Part shown: piece after piece, positions 5,678 through 12,098 of the stretch | How the letters are laid out: the number at the start of each line of letters is the position of its first letter | Numbering within the stretch: the first letter of the stretch is position 1 | Origin: Deltaproteobacteria bacterium | Lineage (GTDB): Bacteria > Desulfobacterota > Binatia > UBA9968 | Direction of reading: 5' to 3' | Assembly: GCA_021323355.1 (NCBI GenBank) | Contig: JAJONK010000150.1 | Location: 1-12,098, forward strand | DNA: 12,098 bases | Translations under genes and position numbers: made by a program | The notes under the pieces: generated by a model | Seen by the model: only the letters and a program-made list of their open reading frames with translations | Databases searched by the model: none | Told to the model about the DNA's origin: nothing

Positions 5678-6871
5678 ATGCCGCAATTTGCACGACAAAA
5701 AATTCATGACGGTCAAAACCAGCGGCCAAATCTACCAATCAATGTTCACTCAACGTCCACCATTGACATTTTTGTTCCGCCGTCCGATAGCATGTTGATG
5801 ATTAATCCTTCGACGAAACCATCCGAGAACGTCGTCTTCTCAGAAACAAGGGCAGGCCATTTCGCGCTGGGCTTTATCAACTTGAACAACCCGCGCGCGC
5901 TAAACGCGCTCACCCTCGCCATGTTCCGTGACATCGAAACCACCTTGCTGAAATGGCGCGCTCGGGAAGATGTGGTCTGCGTCGTTTTGCACTCAGATTC
6001 AGAGAAAGCCTTTTGCGCCGGCGGCGACGTCAAGGCGCTTGCAGTTGCGCTCGAGCAGGGACCGGATCTCGGCTCCGGTGCTCAATACTTCACGGCAGAA
6101 TATTTAGTTGATTATCTTATACACATTTATTCCAAGCCGCTCCTTTGTTGGGCTGACGGAATCACCATGGGCGGCGGTATCGGGATTATGAATGGAGCAA
6201 GCTATCGGGCGGTCACCGAGCGCACTCTAATGGCCATGCCCGAGATCGCCATAGGACTATTTCCAGACGTAGGCGGAACCTATTTTCTAAATCGTTTGCC
6301 GGACAGTTTGGGATTGTTTCTTGCGCTGACCGGCGCGCGCTTTGACGGGCGAGATGCCGCTGCCATCGGTATGGCCGATGGCATTATAACATCAAACAAG
6401 AAATCGCAGGCGCTGGATGGGTTAGCAAAGCTCGAATGGAAATCCGATGAGGCGCATGACAAAGAAATACTACGTCGTCATCTCTCGGGCTTTGCGGATT
6501 CAATGACGAGTGGCCGATCAGCAATCATGCAGCGGCTTGATACGATTCGATCGTTGACTGATAAACCCGCCATCGAGGCTGTCGATGCCGCATTACGTAG
6601 CTGGCGCGGTACAGACGAGTGGATCAAAAGCGCAATCGATGGTTATCTTAGCGGTTCGCCAACGTCGGCAAAGGCTATCTTTCGACAGATAAACGAAGGC
6701 AAAAAGCTCGGGTTGGAAGAAGTCTTTCTGCGCGAATGGAACATGGCTGTGAATTTTTGCGCGCGATCCGATTTCCGCGAAGGTGTCAGGGCTCGCCTCA
6801 TCGACAAAGACCAGAAGCCGCAATGGAAACCGCCGGCTCTCGCCCACCGAGATCGAGCGCCTCTTTTCTAA
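5678..6871 (+). CDS. 3-hydroxyisobutyryl-CoA hydrolase-like protein (crotonase fold)
   Basis: An enoyl-CoA hydratase/isomerase-superfamily protein of the hydroxyisobutyryl-CoA hydrolase branch, which releases 3-hydroxyisobutyrate from its CoA ester in valine breakdown (EC 3.1.2.4). Seen: the oxyanion motif FCAGGDVKAL (residues 112-121), a second oxyanion glycine segment ITMGGGIGIMNG (162-173), and TERTLMAMPEIAIGLFPD with the family's acidic pair Glu189 and Asp197, followed by VGGTYFL. The C-terminal domain ends with NFCARSDFREGVRARLIDKD and PQWKPP, a hallmark of this branch rather than of simple hydratases. The open frame has 397 codons; family members are nearer 355-360, so the true start may be ATG 5792 or 5798, although only ATG 5678 has an AAGGCGG-like site upstream. 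No other valine-pathway gene is in the window. Confidence 0.87.
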   Translation: MPQFARQKIHDGQNQRPNLPINVHSTSTIDIFVPPSDSMLMINPSTKPSENVVFSETRAGHFALGFINLNNPRALNALTLAMFRDIETTLLKWRAREDVVCVVLHSDSEKAFCAGGDVKALAVALEQGPDLGSGAQYFTAEYLVDYLIHIYSKPLLCWADGITMGGGIGIMNGASYRAVTERTLMAMPEIAIGLFPDVGGTYFLNRLPDSLGLFLALTGARFDGRDAAAIGMADGIITSNKKSQALDGLAKLEWKSDEAHDKEILRRHLSGFADSMTSGRSAIMQRLDTIRSLTDKPAIEAVDAALRSWRGTDEWIKSAIDGYLSGSPTSAKAIFRQINEGKKLGLEEVFLREWNMAVNFCARSDFREGVRARLIDKDQKPQWKPPALAHRDRAPLF

Positions 6872-6981
6872 ACAGCATGGCCAGCCTAATCTTCTGTCGC
6901 AAAGATTTGCCCAATTGTGATGACCATGTCACTGCCATGGTTCACAGAGACCATCGTTCAAGCTTGCGAAACGCAACTGCC

Positions 6982-7011
6982 TTGACGGGATTAATCCCGC
7001 TGAAATATAAC
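6982..7011 (+). promoter_or_regulatory. promoter with palindromic operator-like spacer
   Basis: TTGACG (6982-6987), an 18-base spacer and TATAAC (7006-7011, five of six consensus bases) form a good sigma70-type promoter about 45 bases before the ATG at 7056. The perfect 14-base palindrome CGGGATTAATCCCG (6986-6999) starts within the -35 box and occupies the spacer, where a bound regulator would block RNA polymerase. The promoter would serve the binding protein at 7056 and probably the amidohydrolase at 8173. Confidence 0.6.
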
Positions 7012-7055
7012 CAGCAAGAGAGAATTCCAGCAAATAACGGAAAAGGAGTTTGACG

Positions 7056-8060
7056 ATGTGGATTTCGGCCCTGTTAGTTGGCCTGCTGATGCTCTTCGCG
7101 AGAGAGACTGTCTTCTCCCAAGATACCAAGTCGATCGAGGCGGCAAAAAAAGAAGGCGGCAAGGTTATCGTCTACACATCCATGGAAACCTTCACCGCCG
7201 ATGCGATTAAGGCAGCTTTCGAGAAAAAGACCGGGCTCCAAATGGAATACTGGCGCGGCGGCTCCACCGAAGTTCTCGATCGCTCTCTGGCCGAGTTTCG
7301 CGTTGGCAAACCCCTCTTTGACGTAGTCGCGATGACCGGCGACCACATGCATCTCCTCGCCAAAGAAGGTGTGTTCGTGAAATATCAATCGCCGTCGTTC
7401 AAAGGCTTCGCTAAAGAGGCCATTGATCCGAATCTCGGAGCTCGTTACCGAAACGTGCTCTATGGGGTGATATACAACAAAGCCAACATCAAAGCTTCCG
7501 AAGCGCCAAAAACGCTCGAGGATGTCGTCAAGCCGGAATACCGCGGCAAGCTGGTCATGCCGCATCCGGTGAACCATACACTGACGACCCAATGGCTCGC
7601 CAGTCTGGACAAGATCATGTCAAAACCGCGGGCGGAAAAGTTCATTCGTGATTTGGCCGCTGCAAAACCGATATTCGTCGAGTCGATCGTTCCCGCCGCC
7701 GATCGGGTCGGCACCGGTGAAACACCCATCGGGATTACTTTCGCGCGCTTCGTCTTGACCTATAACAAACAAGGAGCCAATCTCGATTACGTCCGCGACT
7801 ACAATATGCTCGGTGACGGGCAGTACATCAGCCTTGGATCCAAAGCTCCCCGTCCCAACGCCGGCAAAGCTTTCATCGACTTCTTTCTCGACGAAGAGAG
7901 CATGACCATCCAGGCAAAGACCGGCGAGTTCGTCAATCGTCAAGGTATCTATCCGCCTCTGGCCGATGCCGATAAAATTAAATTTGTGCAGATGTACCCG
8001 TTCAGCAAAGAAGATTACGAAGTCAAAAAGAAAGAATATCAGAAAATTTTTTTGCAGTGA
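7056..8060 (+). CDS. ABC solute-binding protein, family 1 (iron(III)/polyamine-type fold)
   Basis: A 334-residue periplasmic binding protein. The signal peptide is MWISALLVGLLMLFARETVF-SQ. The mature domain starts with the typical EAAKKEGGKVIVYTSMETFTA and KAAFEKKTGL, continues with EYRGKLVMPHP (161-171), and has PRPNAGKAFIDFFLDEE (266-281) and FVNRQGIYPP (292-301) near the end, all typical of the AfuA/FbpA-like group. The tandem tyrosines that bind iron in FbpA are not obvious, so the ligand need not be iron. The ATG at 7056 has AGGAG seven bases upstream and is preferred over TTG 7050. A promoter with a palindrome lies upstream, and the amidohydrolase follows 112 bases later. No permease or ATPase gene accompanies it. 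Confidence 0.85.
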   Translation: MWISALLVGLLMLFARETVFSQDTKSIEAAKKEGGKVIVYTSMETFTADAIKAAFEKKTGLQMEYWRGGSTEVLDRSLAEFRVGKPLFDVVAMTGDHMHLLAKEGVFVKYQSPSFKGFAKEAIDPNLGARYRNVLYGVIYNKANIKASEAPKTLEDVVKPEYRGKLVMPHPVNHTLTTQWLASLDKIMSKPRAEKFIRDLAAAKPIFVESIVPAADRVGTGETPIGITFARFVLTYNKQGANLDYVRDYNMLGDGQYISLGSKAPRPNAGKAFIDFFLDEESMTIQAKTGEFVNRQGIYPPLADADKIKFVQMYPFSKEDYEVKKKEYQKIFLQ

Positions 8061-8172
8061 GCGCTCGACCAGAAGCTTGCGGACAGATATTCTGAAACCA
8101 GTTTCGCCCGGGTTTAAATCCCGCCGGCAGTACGGCAGCGCGGCAGTTTGAAGCATCAAATCAGGAGGCACA

Positions 8173-9246
8173 ATGGCAGATTTGGTCATCGATGCAGACG
8201 GACACATCATGGAGCAGCACAAGGATCTCTTCGATCACATCAAAGGCAATTTTGGCGAGATGAACTGGCACTCCAGTTGGCCGCTGTTCGATGCCGATGG
8301 CTGGCAGCGCGGCCTGGCGCGCAAAGGCAAGCGCGAAGATCCTGACGCCGAGGCCTGGATCCGCTTCCAAAATGAGCATGGCATCGATATGGCCGTTCTC
8401 TATCCGACCTCGGCCCTGGCGCTCGGTATGATCCAACTGCCCGCATGGGCTTCGGCGCTAGCCCAGGGATATAACGATTGGCTCTATCACCGCTTTACCA
8501 GCCAAACACCGCGTCTGAAGGGTGTTGCCCTCCTTGCTCCGCAAGCTCCCAAAGCAGCCGCCGCTGAATTGCGCCGCTGTGTCAAAGAATTGGGTTTTTG
8601 CGCCGGTTTGTTGCCCTCCGTCACCAACAATCGCAATCCTCTCTACGGCTCGCCCTTGTACCACGAGATCTACGATGAGGCACAGCGGCTCAATGTGCCG
8701 CTCACAATTCACGGCGGCGTGAGCCAAAACCTTGGTCTTGATCGCGTCGCCAGCTTCTTAGAAGCGCACATGCTCGAGCATCCTGTGGGCCTATTTCTGC
8801 AAATCACCAACATGGTTTTCCAGGGGGTGTTTCAGGAATTTCCCAAGCTTCGTGTCGCCTATCTCGAAGCAGGCGCCGGCTGGGTCCCGTTCATGATGGA
8901 CCGAATGGAAGAAGATTACGAAAAATTTGCCGCGCGCCTGGCGCCGAATCTCAAGTCGCCGCCCAGCACGTTCTTCAAATCGGGCAATATCTTTGTGACG
9001 ATGGAGGTCGAAGAGCGCACCGCGCCCTATATTCCGGAGCTGGTTCATCCGGATGTAATCATGTGGGCATCGGACTTTCCGCACGAGCGCGAACGCGACC
9101 AGTTCGGCGGCGACCTCCCTCACCTGAGAGCCCGCAAGGACTTGTCCGAGGAATTCAAAAACAAGATGCTCTTCGACAATCCGGTGCGCTTTTATCACCT
9201 GAGCGAAGGAGACATTGCCGCAGCCAGAAAGGCAAAAGGCAACTAG
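8173..9246 (+). CDS. amidohydrolase-2 family metal-dependent hydrolase
   Basis: A 357-residue TIM-barrel enzyme of the amidohydrolase-2 (ACMSD-like) group, which decarboxylates or hydrolyses ring-derived acids. Seen: the strand-1 motif VIDADGH (Asp9 in place of the first His, then His11) with Glu14; LTIHGG with His180; RVAYLEAGAGWVPFMMDRME (about 227-246), typical of this subfamily; and MWASDFPHER with the metal Asp301. The tail DLSEEFKNKMLFDNPVRFYHL is the usual C-terminal helix. The ATG at 8173 has a strong AGGAGG site five bases upstream. It follows the binding protein at 7056 on the same strand with no terminator seen between, which suggests uptake and breakdown of one compound. A broken relative is present at 10392-10699. 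Substrate unknown. Confidence 0.87.
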   Translation: MADLVIDADGHIMEQHKDLFDHIKGNFGEMNWHSSWPLFDADGWQRGLARKGKREDPDAEAWIRFQNEHGIDMAVLYPTSALALGMIQLPAWASALAQGYNDWLYHRFTSQTPRLKGVALLAPQAPKAAAAELRRCVKELGFCAGLLPSVTNNRNPLYGSPLYHEIYDEAQRLNVPLTIHGGVSQNLGLDRVASFLEAHMLEHPVGLFLQITNMVFQGVFQEFPKLRVAYLEAGAGWVPFMMDRMEEDYEKFAARLAPNLKSPPSTFFKSGNIFVTMEVEERTAPYIPELVHPDVIMWASDFPHERERDQFGGDLPHLRARKDLSEEFKNKMLFDNPVRFYHLSEGDIAAARKAKGN

Positions 9247-9383
9247 CCGTTGTTAAAGGCCGGTGCCGAACTCGAGATCGGAAAGATTCCGCGATAGCAC
9301 GCCACTGACCATCGTGTTCTAACCTGGCCTATCGCTCAGCGGCCGCATTCTCCGCAGCACATGGCATGCGCGGCAGGCGCCTG

Positions 9384-10373
9384 TTACCGTCCAAACAACT
9401 TCTGTACAAAGCCTTCGTCTTCGAGCTTCTTTAGAAACCGGTCGTTGATAAACTTCTTAGCGTCCGCCTTGGCGGCCTTGGGTTCGCTCTCCGCGAGTGT
9501 GTCCACCACCGCCTGCATCGCTACTACGGAGGGATACGGCACATCGGGGATTCGCGCTCTGTTATACTCATAGGCTTCTTTAAGCAGCTCGTGGTCGTTT
9601 ACCTTGCTAAATTGCGCAAGCGCCTTCAAGGTGTATTCCGGCTCGGTTTTGAAAATTTTGATCGCCTCTAGATAGGCGCGCAAAAAATTCAACATTCGCG
9701 TTTCGTTTTTCTGCATCAATTGAGTACTGCCACACATTCCCGTATTGAAGTACGGAATGTTGAGCGCACCCGCGTCGGCGAGAATGTTGAAATTCAATTT
9801 TTTCGCCTCGGCACCGAACGGCGCATTGAAAATAGAACCATCGATGCCGCCGGACTTGAGCGCCACCAAACGCTGGGTTTCATTGCCGATCTGAAGAATG
9901 GTTACATCCTTTGGATCGATGCCGATTTTCTTAAGCAAGACTTTGGTGCTGAAATCAGAAGAGGAACCAAACCGGCTGATGCCTAATCGTTTTCCCTTTA
10001 GCTCGGCGGGTCTTTTGACGTCTTGGCGCGTCACCAATTGATAACCCATTTTGTCATCGGTCATCGCGATGTAGACGACATCTGCGCCCTTCATATTCGC
10101 GATCACGCCGGGAGGGCCGGTCAACTGAGCTAAGTCGATGTCTCCCGAAACCAGCGCTTGAATCGCTACCGAGCCGCCGGGAACATAGACAAGCGTCGAC
10201 GAGAGGCCATACTTGGCGTATAGCCCTCGCTTTTCTGCGATCCAGACCAGTAAAGCGTGCGGGTTCACCGAGCTGTAGGCGATCCGGACCGGCTCGGCAG
10301 CCGGGGCCGCGCTGCACAGGGCCGATGACACCGCGAACAGGGATAAAACAACTATCGCAACAAGTCGTCTCAT
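9384..10373 (-). CDS. NitT/TauT-like ABC substrate-binding protein (B)
   Basis: A 329-residue periplasmic binding protein, paralogous to the one at 4025. The signal peptide MRRLVAIVVLSLFAVSSALC... ends near AAPAA-EPVRIAYSS; Cys20 is not in a proper lipobox. The first lobe shows AYSSVNPHALLVWIAEKRGLY, AKYGL and GGSVAIQALVSGDIDLAQL. The hinge motif is LKGKRLGISRFGSSSD (residues 125-140). The tail (PKAAKADAKKFIND...LEDEGFVQKLFGR) matches the tail of binding protein A. The ATG at 10373 has GGAGG six bases upstream. The gene starts 18 bases after the stop of a decayed amidohydrolase-2 gene on the same strand, so it was probably the second gene of an enzyme plus binding-protein operon. It converges with the intact amidohydrolase at 8173. 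Ligand unknown. Confidence 0.88.
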   Translation of the reverse strand: MRRLVAIVVLSLFAVSSALCSAAPAAEPVRIAYSSVNPHALLVWIAEKRGLYAKYGLSSTLVYVPGGSVAIQALVSGDIDLAQLTGPPGVIANMKGADVVYIAMTDDKMGYQLVTRQDVKRPAELKGKRLGISRFGSSSDFSTKVLLKKIGIDPKDVTILQIGNETQRLVALKSGGIDGSIFNAPFGAEAKKLNFNILADAGALNIPYFNTGMCGSTQLMQKNETRMLNFLRAYLEAIKIFKTEPEYTLKALAQFSKVNDHELLKEAYEYNRARIPDVPYPSVVAMQAVVDTLAESEPKAAKADAKKFINDRFLKKLEDEGFVQKLFGR

Positions 10374-10391
10374 GAATACCTCCGCTGATCT

Positions 10392-10699
10392 TTACAGAGC
10401 GAACAGCTCCTTGCCGTTTCGTAGAGAATTCTTCTCTTGGCCTCGTCGGACAATTCCCGGTGATCACATGATCGATCAAGTTTTCCGGAGCTCGTTGTCC
10501 CAATGCGGAATGTCGGCGCTGAGTCCGTTCCACTGTCGAGCCATCGCGAATGAGTCATCATGTCGTTGTCCCAGGGGCTGGTCGCCGGGCGAAACCGGCG
10601 TCAGACATTTATTCCGAGCCGACTCGAGATATTTCCTGATGTCGGACTGTCGTTCTAAGACATGTGTCCATCGGTATCGACCACTGGAAAGTACGCCAT
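10392..10699 (-). pseudogene. decayed amidohydrolase-2 gene, internally deleted and frameshifted
   Basis: On the minus strand a strong ribosome binding site (AGGAGG, 10709-10704) and ATG at 10699 open a frame reading MAYFPVVDTDGHM, the start of an amidohydrolase-2 enzyme (compare VIDADGHI in the intact gene at 8173). It stops at TAG 10657-10655. Two bases further along, another frame continues sensibly (VLERQSDIRKYLES, then WNGLSADIPHWDNELRKT) to TGA 10478-10476. A third frame then gives ELSDEAKRRILYE, the usual C-terminal helix of the family. A further one-base shift in an A-run gives NGKELFAL and TAA at 10394-10392. Only about 310 bases remain of an expected 1,000 or more, so the central barrel, including most metal ligands, is deleted. 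The remnant ends 18 bases before the start of binding protein B. Confidence 0.72.
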
Positions 10700-10709
10700 A
10701 AAACCTCCT

Positions 10710-11019
10710 GAGTTAAACCTGAAGTAAAAACCTTTAGTCCGGTTCAAATAGATGTTCAATGGCTAAATTCGGATGAATACCTTAACCGAAGCACGACAGC
10801 TTATTAAATTGATCGTACCGGGTGTTGAGATGATGGCGGCGCAAGAGCGCGTTGCACACGCCTTTTGTCGTGTCGAGTAATGGTGATGGTGTGATCGCTG
10901 ATTCTGATCCGGAGTCATGATAATCTAAAAACCACTGACCAAGCCCCATACATAGCGCTTGACGAGATTGCCCGCATGACATACGGAAAAGAGAATTGCT
11001 CAGCTCTGTAGGAGGTCAC
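10710..11019. other. divergent intergenic region before the cupin operon
   Basis: This stretch of about 310 bases lies between the minus-strand pseudogene and the plus-strand cupin. On the minus strand TTGAAC occurs twice, six bases apart (10752-10769), with no good -10. On the plus strand TTGACG (10959-10964) is followed 17 bases later by a poor TACGGA. A 35-codon ATG frame (10773-10880) lies here but has no clear ribosome binding site. I see no recognisable gene, RNA or strong repeat. Confidence 0.45.
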
Positions 11020-11490
11020 ATGGCTTTACACGTCAAAAGCTCGGACGTAACCGAAATAAAACGCGTCCAGAGCGGCGAGGCGGGTACCGGATCGATGGTT
11101 GTTCGCAAAGGGTATGGAAACGAGTGCAGCCTGATGATCGCGACTCGCGCGCCCGGTTATCACACTAAACCGCATCGGCATGAGTCCGAGCAGATAAACT
11201 ATGTGCTCGACGGCGAGATCTGGTTCTTTGTAGAGGATAAAGGCTTTCATTGTAAAAAAGGCGATTTCCAGCGTATCCCCGCCAACACGGTTCATTGGGC
11301 TTGGAATCGTTCCGACGGCGAGGCCACCGTGGCTGAAGCGCATGCCCCGGCGTTGATCGGCGGCCGCGCCGGTGAGTATGCCGTAGGACTATTTGATGAA
11401 GGAGAGGCGCCGCAGGTTCGCGGTCCAGGCGTCAACCAGTTCGTGCCCTTCGACCAGCAGAAAGCAGAAGCTAAATACACCGGCAAATAG
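11020..11490 (+). CDS. single-domain cupin protein with complete metal site
   Basis: A 156-residue protein built around one cupin barrel. Motif 1 is PHRHESEQINYVLDG (His52, His54, Gln58 at the usual Glu position, Gly65), and motif 2 is GDFQRIPANTVHW with His92, so the metal-binding set is present, unlike in the cupin at 2053. A C-terminal extension of about 45 residues follows the barrel. The ATG at 11020 has AGGAGG with a four-base spacer and is preferred over the upstream in-frame start at 10996. The stop codon lies ten bases before the ATG of a periplasmic binding protein, so the two are almost certainly co-transcribed. The protein may be a small dioxygenase, isomerase or ligand-binding protein acting on what the binding protein captures; the reaction is unknown. 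Confidence 0.85.
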   Translation: MALHVKSSDVTEIKRVQSGEAGTGSMVVRKGYGNECSLMIATRAPGYHTKPHRHESEQINYVLDGEIWFFVEDKGFHCKKGDFQRIPANTVHWAWNRSDGEATVAEAHAPALIGGRAGEYAVGLFDEGEAPQVRGPGVNQFVPFDQQKAEAKYTGK

Positions 11491-11500
11491 TCGAAGCGCC

Positions 11501-12098
11501 ATGCTTTGGAAAGTTTCATTGATCGTGAGCTTTCTTTGTGGTCTGCTGTCGCTCCAGGAACTAAGCTGGGCTCAGGATCTCCGCCGCATCCACTATGGCA
11601 CTACCAATTCCACCTCTCACCTGCCCGTCTGGGTTGCTAAAGATGCGGGATATTTCGCCAAAAACGGCCTGAACGTCGAACCGGTGCACATACGCGGCGG
11701 CGCGTTGATCACCATGGGAATCATGAGCGGTCAGCTACAGTTCTCCGGCGCTGGCGCTGAGTCGATAGTCGCCGCGCGCATCGAGGGCGGCGATGTGGTG
11801 TTGCTTGCCTGTCCGGTTTATTCCGATCCGGTCTATTTGATGGCCCGGCCCGAGATAAAGTCAGCGGCCGAACTCAAGGGCAAATCCACAGCCGTCACCC
11901 GACTCGGCTCAACAACCCATTTCTATCTCAGGGCCGCGCTCCGTCATGTCGGTCTCGATTCGGAAAAGGATCTCACCATTCTACAACTCGGTGCCGGACC
12001 GGAGATCGTCAGCGCTTTGGAGACGGGACGTATCGCCGCCGCCGCGCTGACAACGCGTTACGCGCTCCCCTACCTAGACCGCGGTTGGCCGATGCTCG
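11501..12098 (+). CDS. NitT/TauT-like ABC substrate-binding protein (C), 5' part
   Basis: The first 199 codons of a periplasmic binding protein; the gene runs off the right edge. The signal peptide is MLWKVSLIVSFLCGLLSLQE-LSWAQ. The mature start RRIHYGTTNSTSHLPVWVAK, DAGYFAKNGLNVEPV and GGALITMGIMSGQLQFSG shows the NMT1/TauA-type first lobe. The hinge motif LKGKSTAVTRLGSTTH (125-140) aligns with LKGKTFGVSRFGS and LKGKRLGISRFGS of the proteins at 4025 and 9384. The ATG follows the cupin stop by ten bases with only a weak GAAGCG site, so translation is probably coupled to the cupin. Any permease or ATPase genes would lie beyond the window; none is seen inside it. Confidence 0.86.
   Translation, partial: MLWKVSLIVSFLCGLLSLQELSWAQDLRRIHYGTTNSTSHLPVWVAKDAGYFAKNGLNVEPVHIRGGALITMGIMSGQLQFSGAGAESIVAARIEGGDVVLLACPVYSDPVYLMARPEIKSAAELKGKSTAVTRLGSTTHFYLRAALRHVGLDSEKDLTILQLGAGPEIVSALETGRIAAAALTTRYALPYLDRGWPML

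Noticed and set aside
6918..6945. Interrupted inverted repeat (ACCATG/CATGGT) after the hydrolase gene
   Set aside because: Short stem with a bulge and no T-run; too weak to call a terminator.
8125..8148. Three copies of CGGCAG at 8-base intervals before the amidohydrolase
   Set aside because: Short and imperfect, GC-rich; likely chance, with no evident role.
8111..8150. GGGTTTAAATCCC resembling a tRNA T-arm
   Set aside because: The bases TTC are not in place and no matching acceptor, D or anticodon stems can be drawn around it.
7620..8222. 200-codon minus-strand frame
   Set aside because: Antisense shadow of the solute-binding protein gene; no start signal or family features.
10372..10701. 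109-codon plus-strand frame opposite the decayed amidohydrolase
   Set aside because: The opposite strand explains this region better, with family-like sequence at both ends of the remnant.
10773..10880. 35-codon ATG frame (MNTLTEARQLIKLIVPG...) on the plus strand
   Set aside because: It reads like protein, but there is no clear ribosome binding site or known family and the length is within chance.

Overview
The window is a stretch of chromosomal, metabolism-oriented DNA from a Gram-negative bacterium. The Gram-negative call rests on an outer-membrane beta-barrel protein with a C-terminal aromatic residue and on several periplasmic binding proteins with Sec signal peptides. GC content is moderate (roughly mid-50s by eye). 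The mix of solitary ABC-type binding proteins, amidohydrolase-2 enzymes and small cupins is what I associate with uncultured soil, sediment or marine lineages (Binatota, Tectomicrobia, Rokubacteria, deltaproteobacterial relatives). No marker gene is present, so that placement is only a guess. I see no rRNA, tRNA, CRISPR array, insertion sequence or phage gene.

Layout. On the left, the minus strand carries a TRZ/ATZ-type amidohydrolase (1711 to 332), then a doubtful small ORF and the first 31 codons of a drug/metabolite-type transporter leaving the left edge. Divergent from these is a small cupin (2053-2460), followed by a small zinc-ribbon protein (2637-2864). A minus-strand block then runs from a C2H2 zinc-finger miniprotein (5574 to 5374, with its own terminator), through a NitT/TauT-like substrate-binding protein (5029 to 4025, with a clear sigma70-type promoter), to an outer-membrane MetA-type barrel protein (3897 to 3034). 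On the plus strand are a 3-hydroxyisobutyryl-CoA hydrolase-like protein (5678-6871), then a family 1 solute-binding protein (7056-8060) and an amidohydrolase-2 enzyme (8173-9246) that look like one transcription unit. On the right, a second NitT/TauT-like binding protein (10373 to 9384, minus) follows a decayed amidohydrolase-2 pseudogene (10699 to 10392). A plus-strand unit then consists of a cupin (11020-11490) and, 10 bases later, a third NitT/TauT-like binding protein that runs off the right edge.

How the genes may work together. The recurrent unit is a periplasmic binding protein next to a small metabolic enzyme (amidohydrolase or cupin), with no permease or ATPase anywhere in the window. 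One reading is that the binding proteins capture small organic acids or aromatic/heterocyclic compounds, perhaps after passage through the MetA-type barrel, and that the amidohydrolases and cupins act on them. The substrates cannot be told from the sequence.

Most notable observations: the eroded amidohydrolase gene in what would otherwise be called an intergenic region; three binding proteins sharing an LKGK...R.GS signature; a bacterial miniprotein matching the classical C2H2 zinc-finger spacing; a perfect 14-bp palindrome inside a promoter spacer; and an in-frame perfect 30-bp tandem duplication in the TRZ-type amidohydrolase. I found no convincing novel multi-gene system beyond these.
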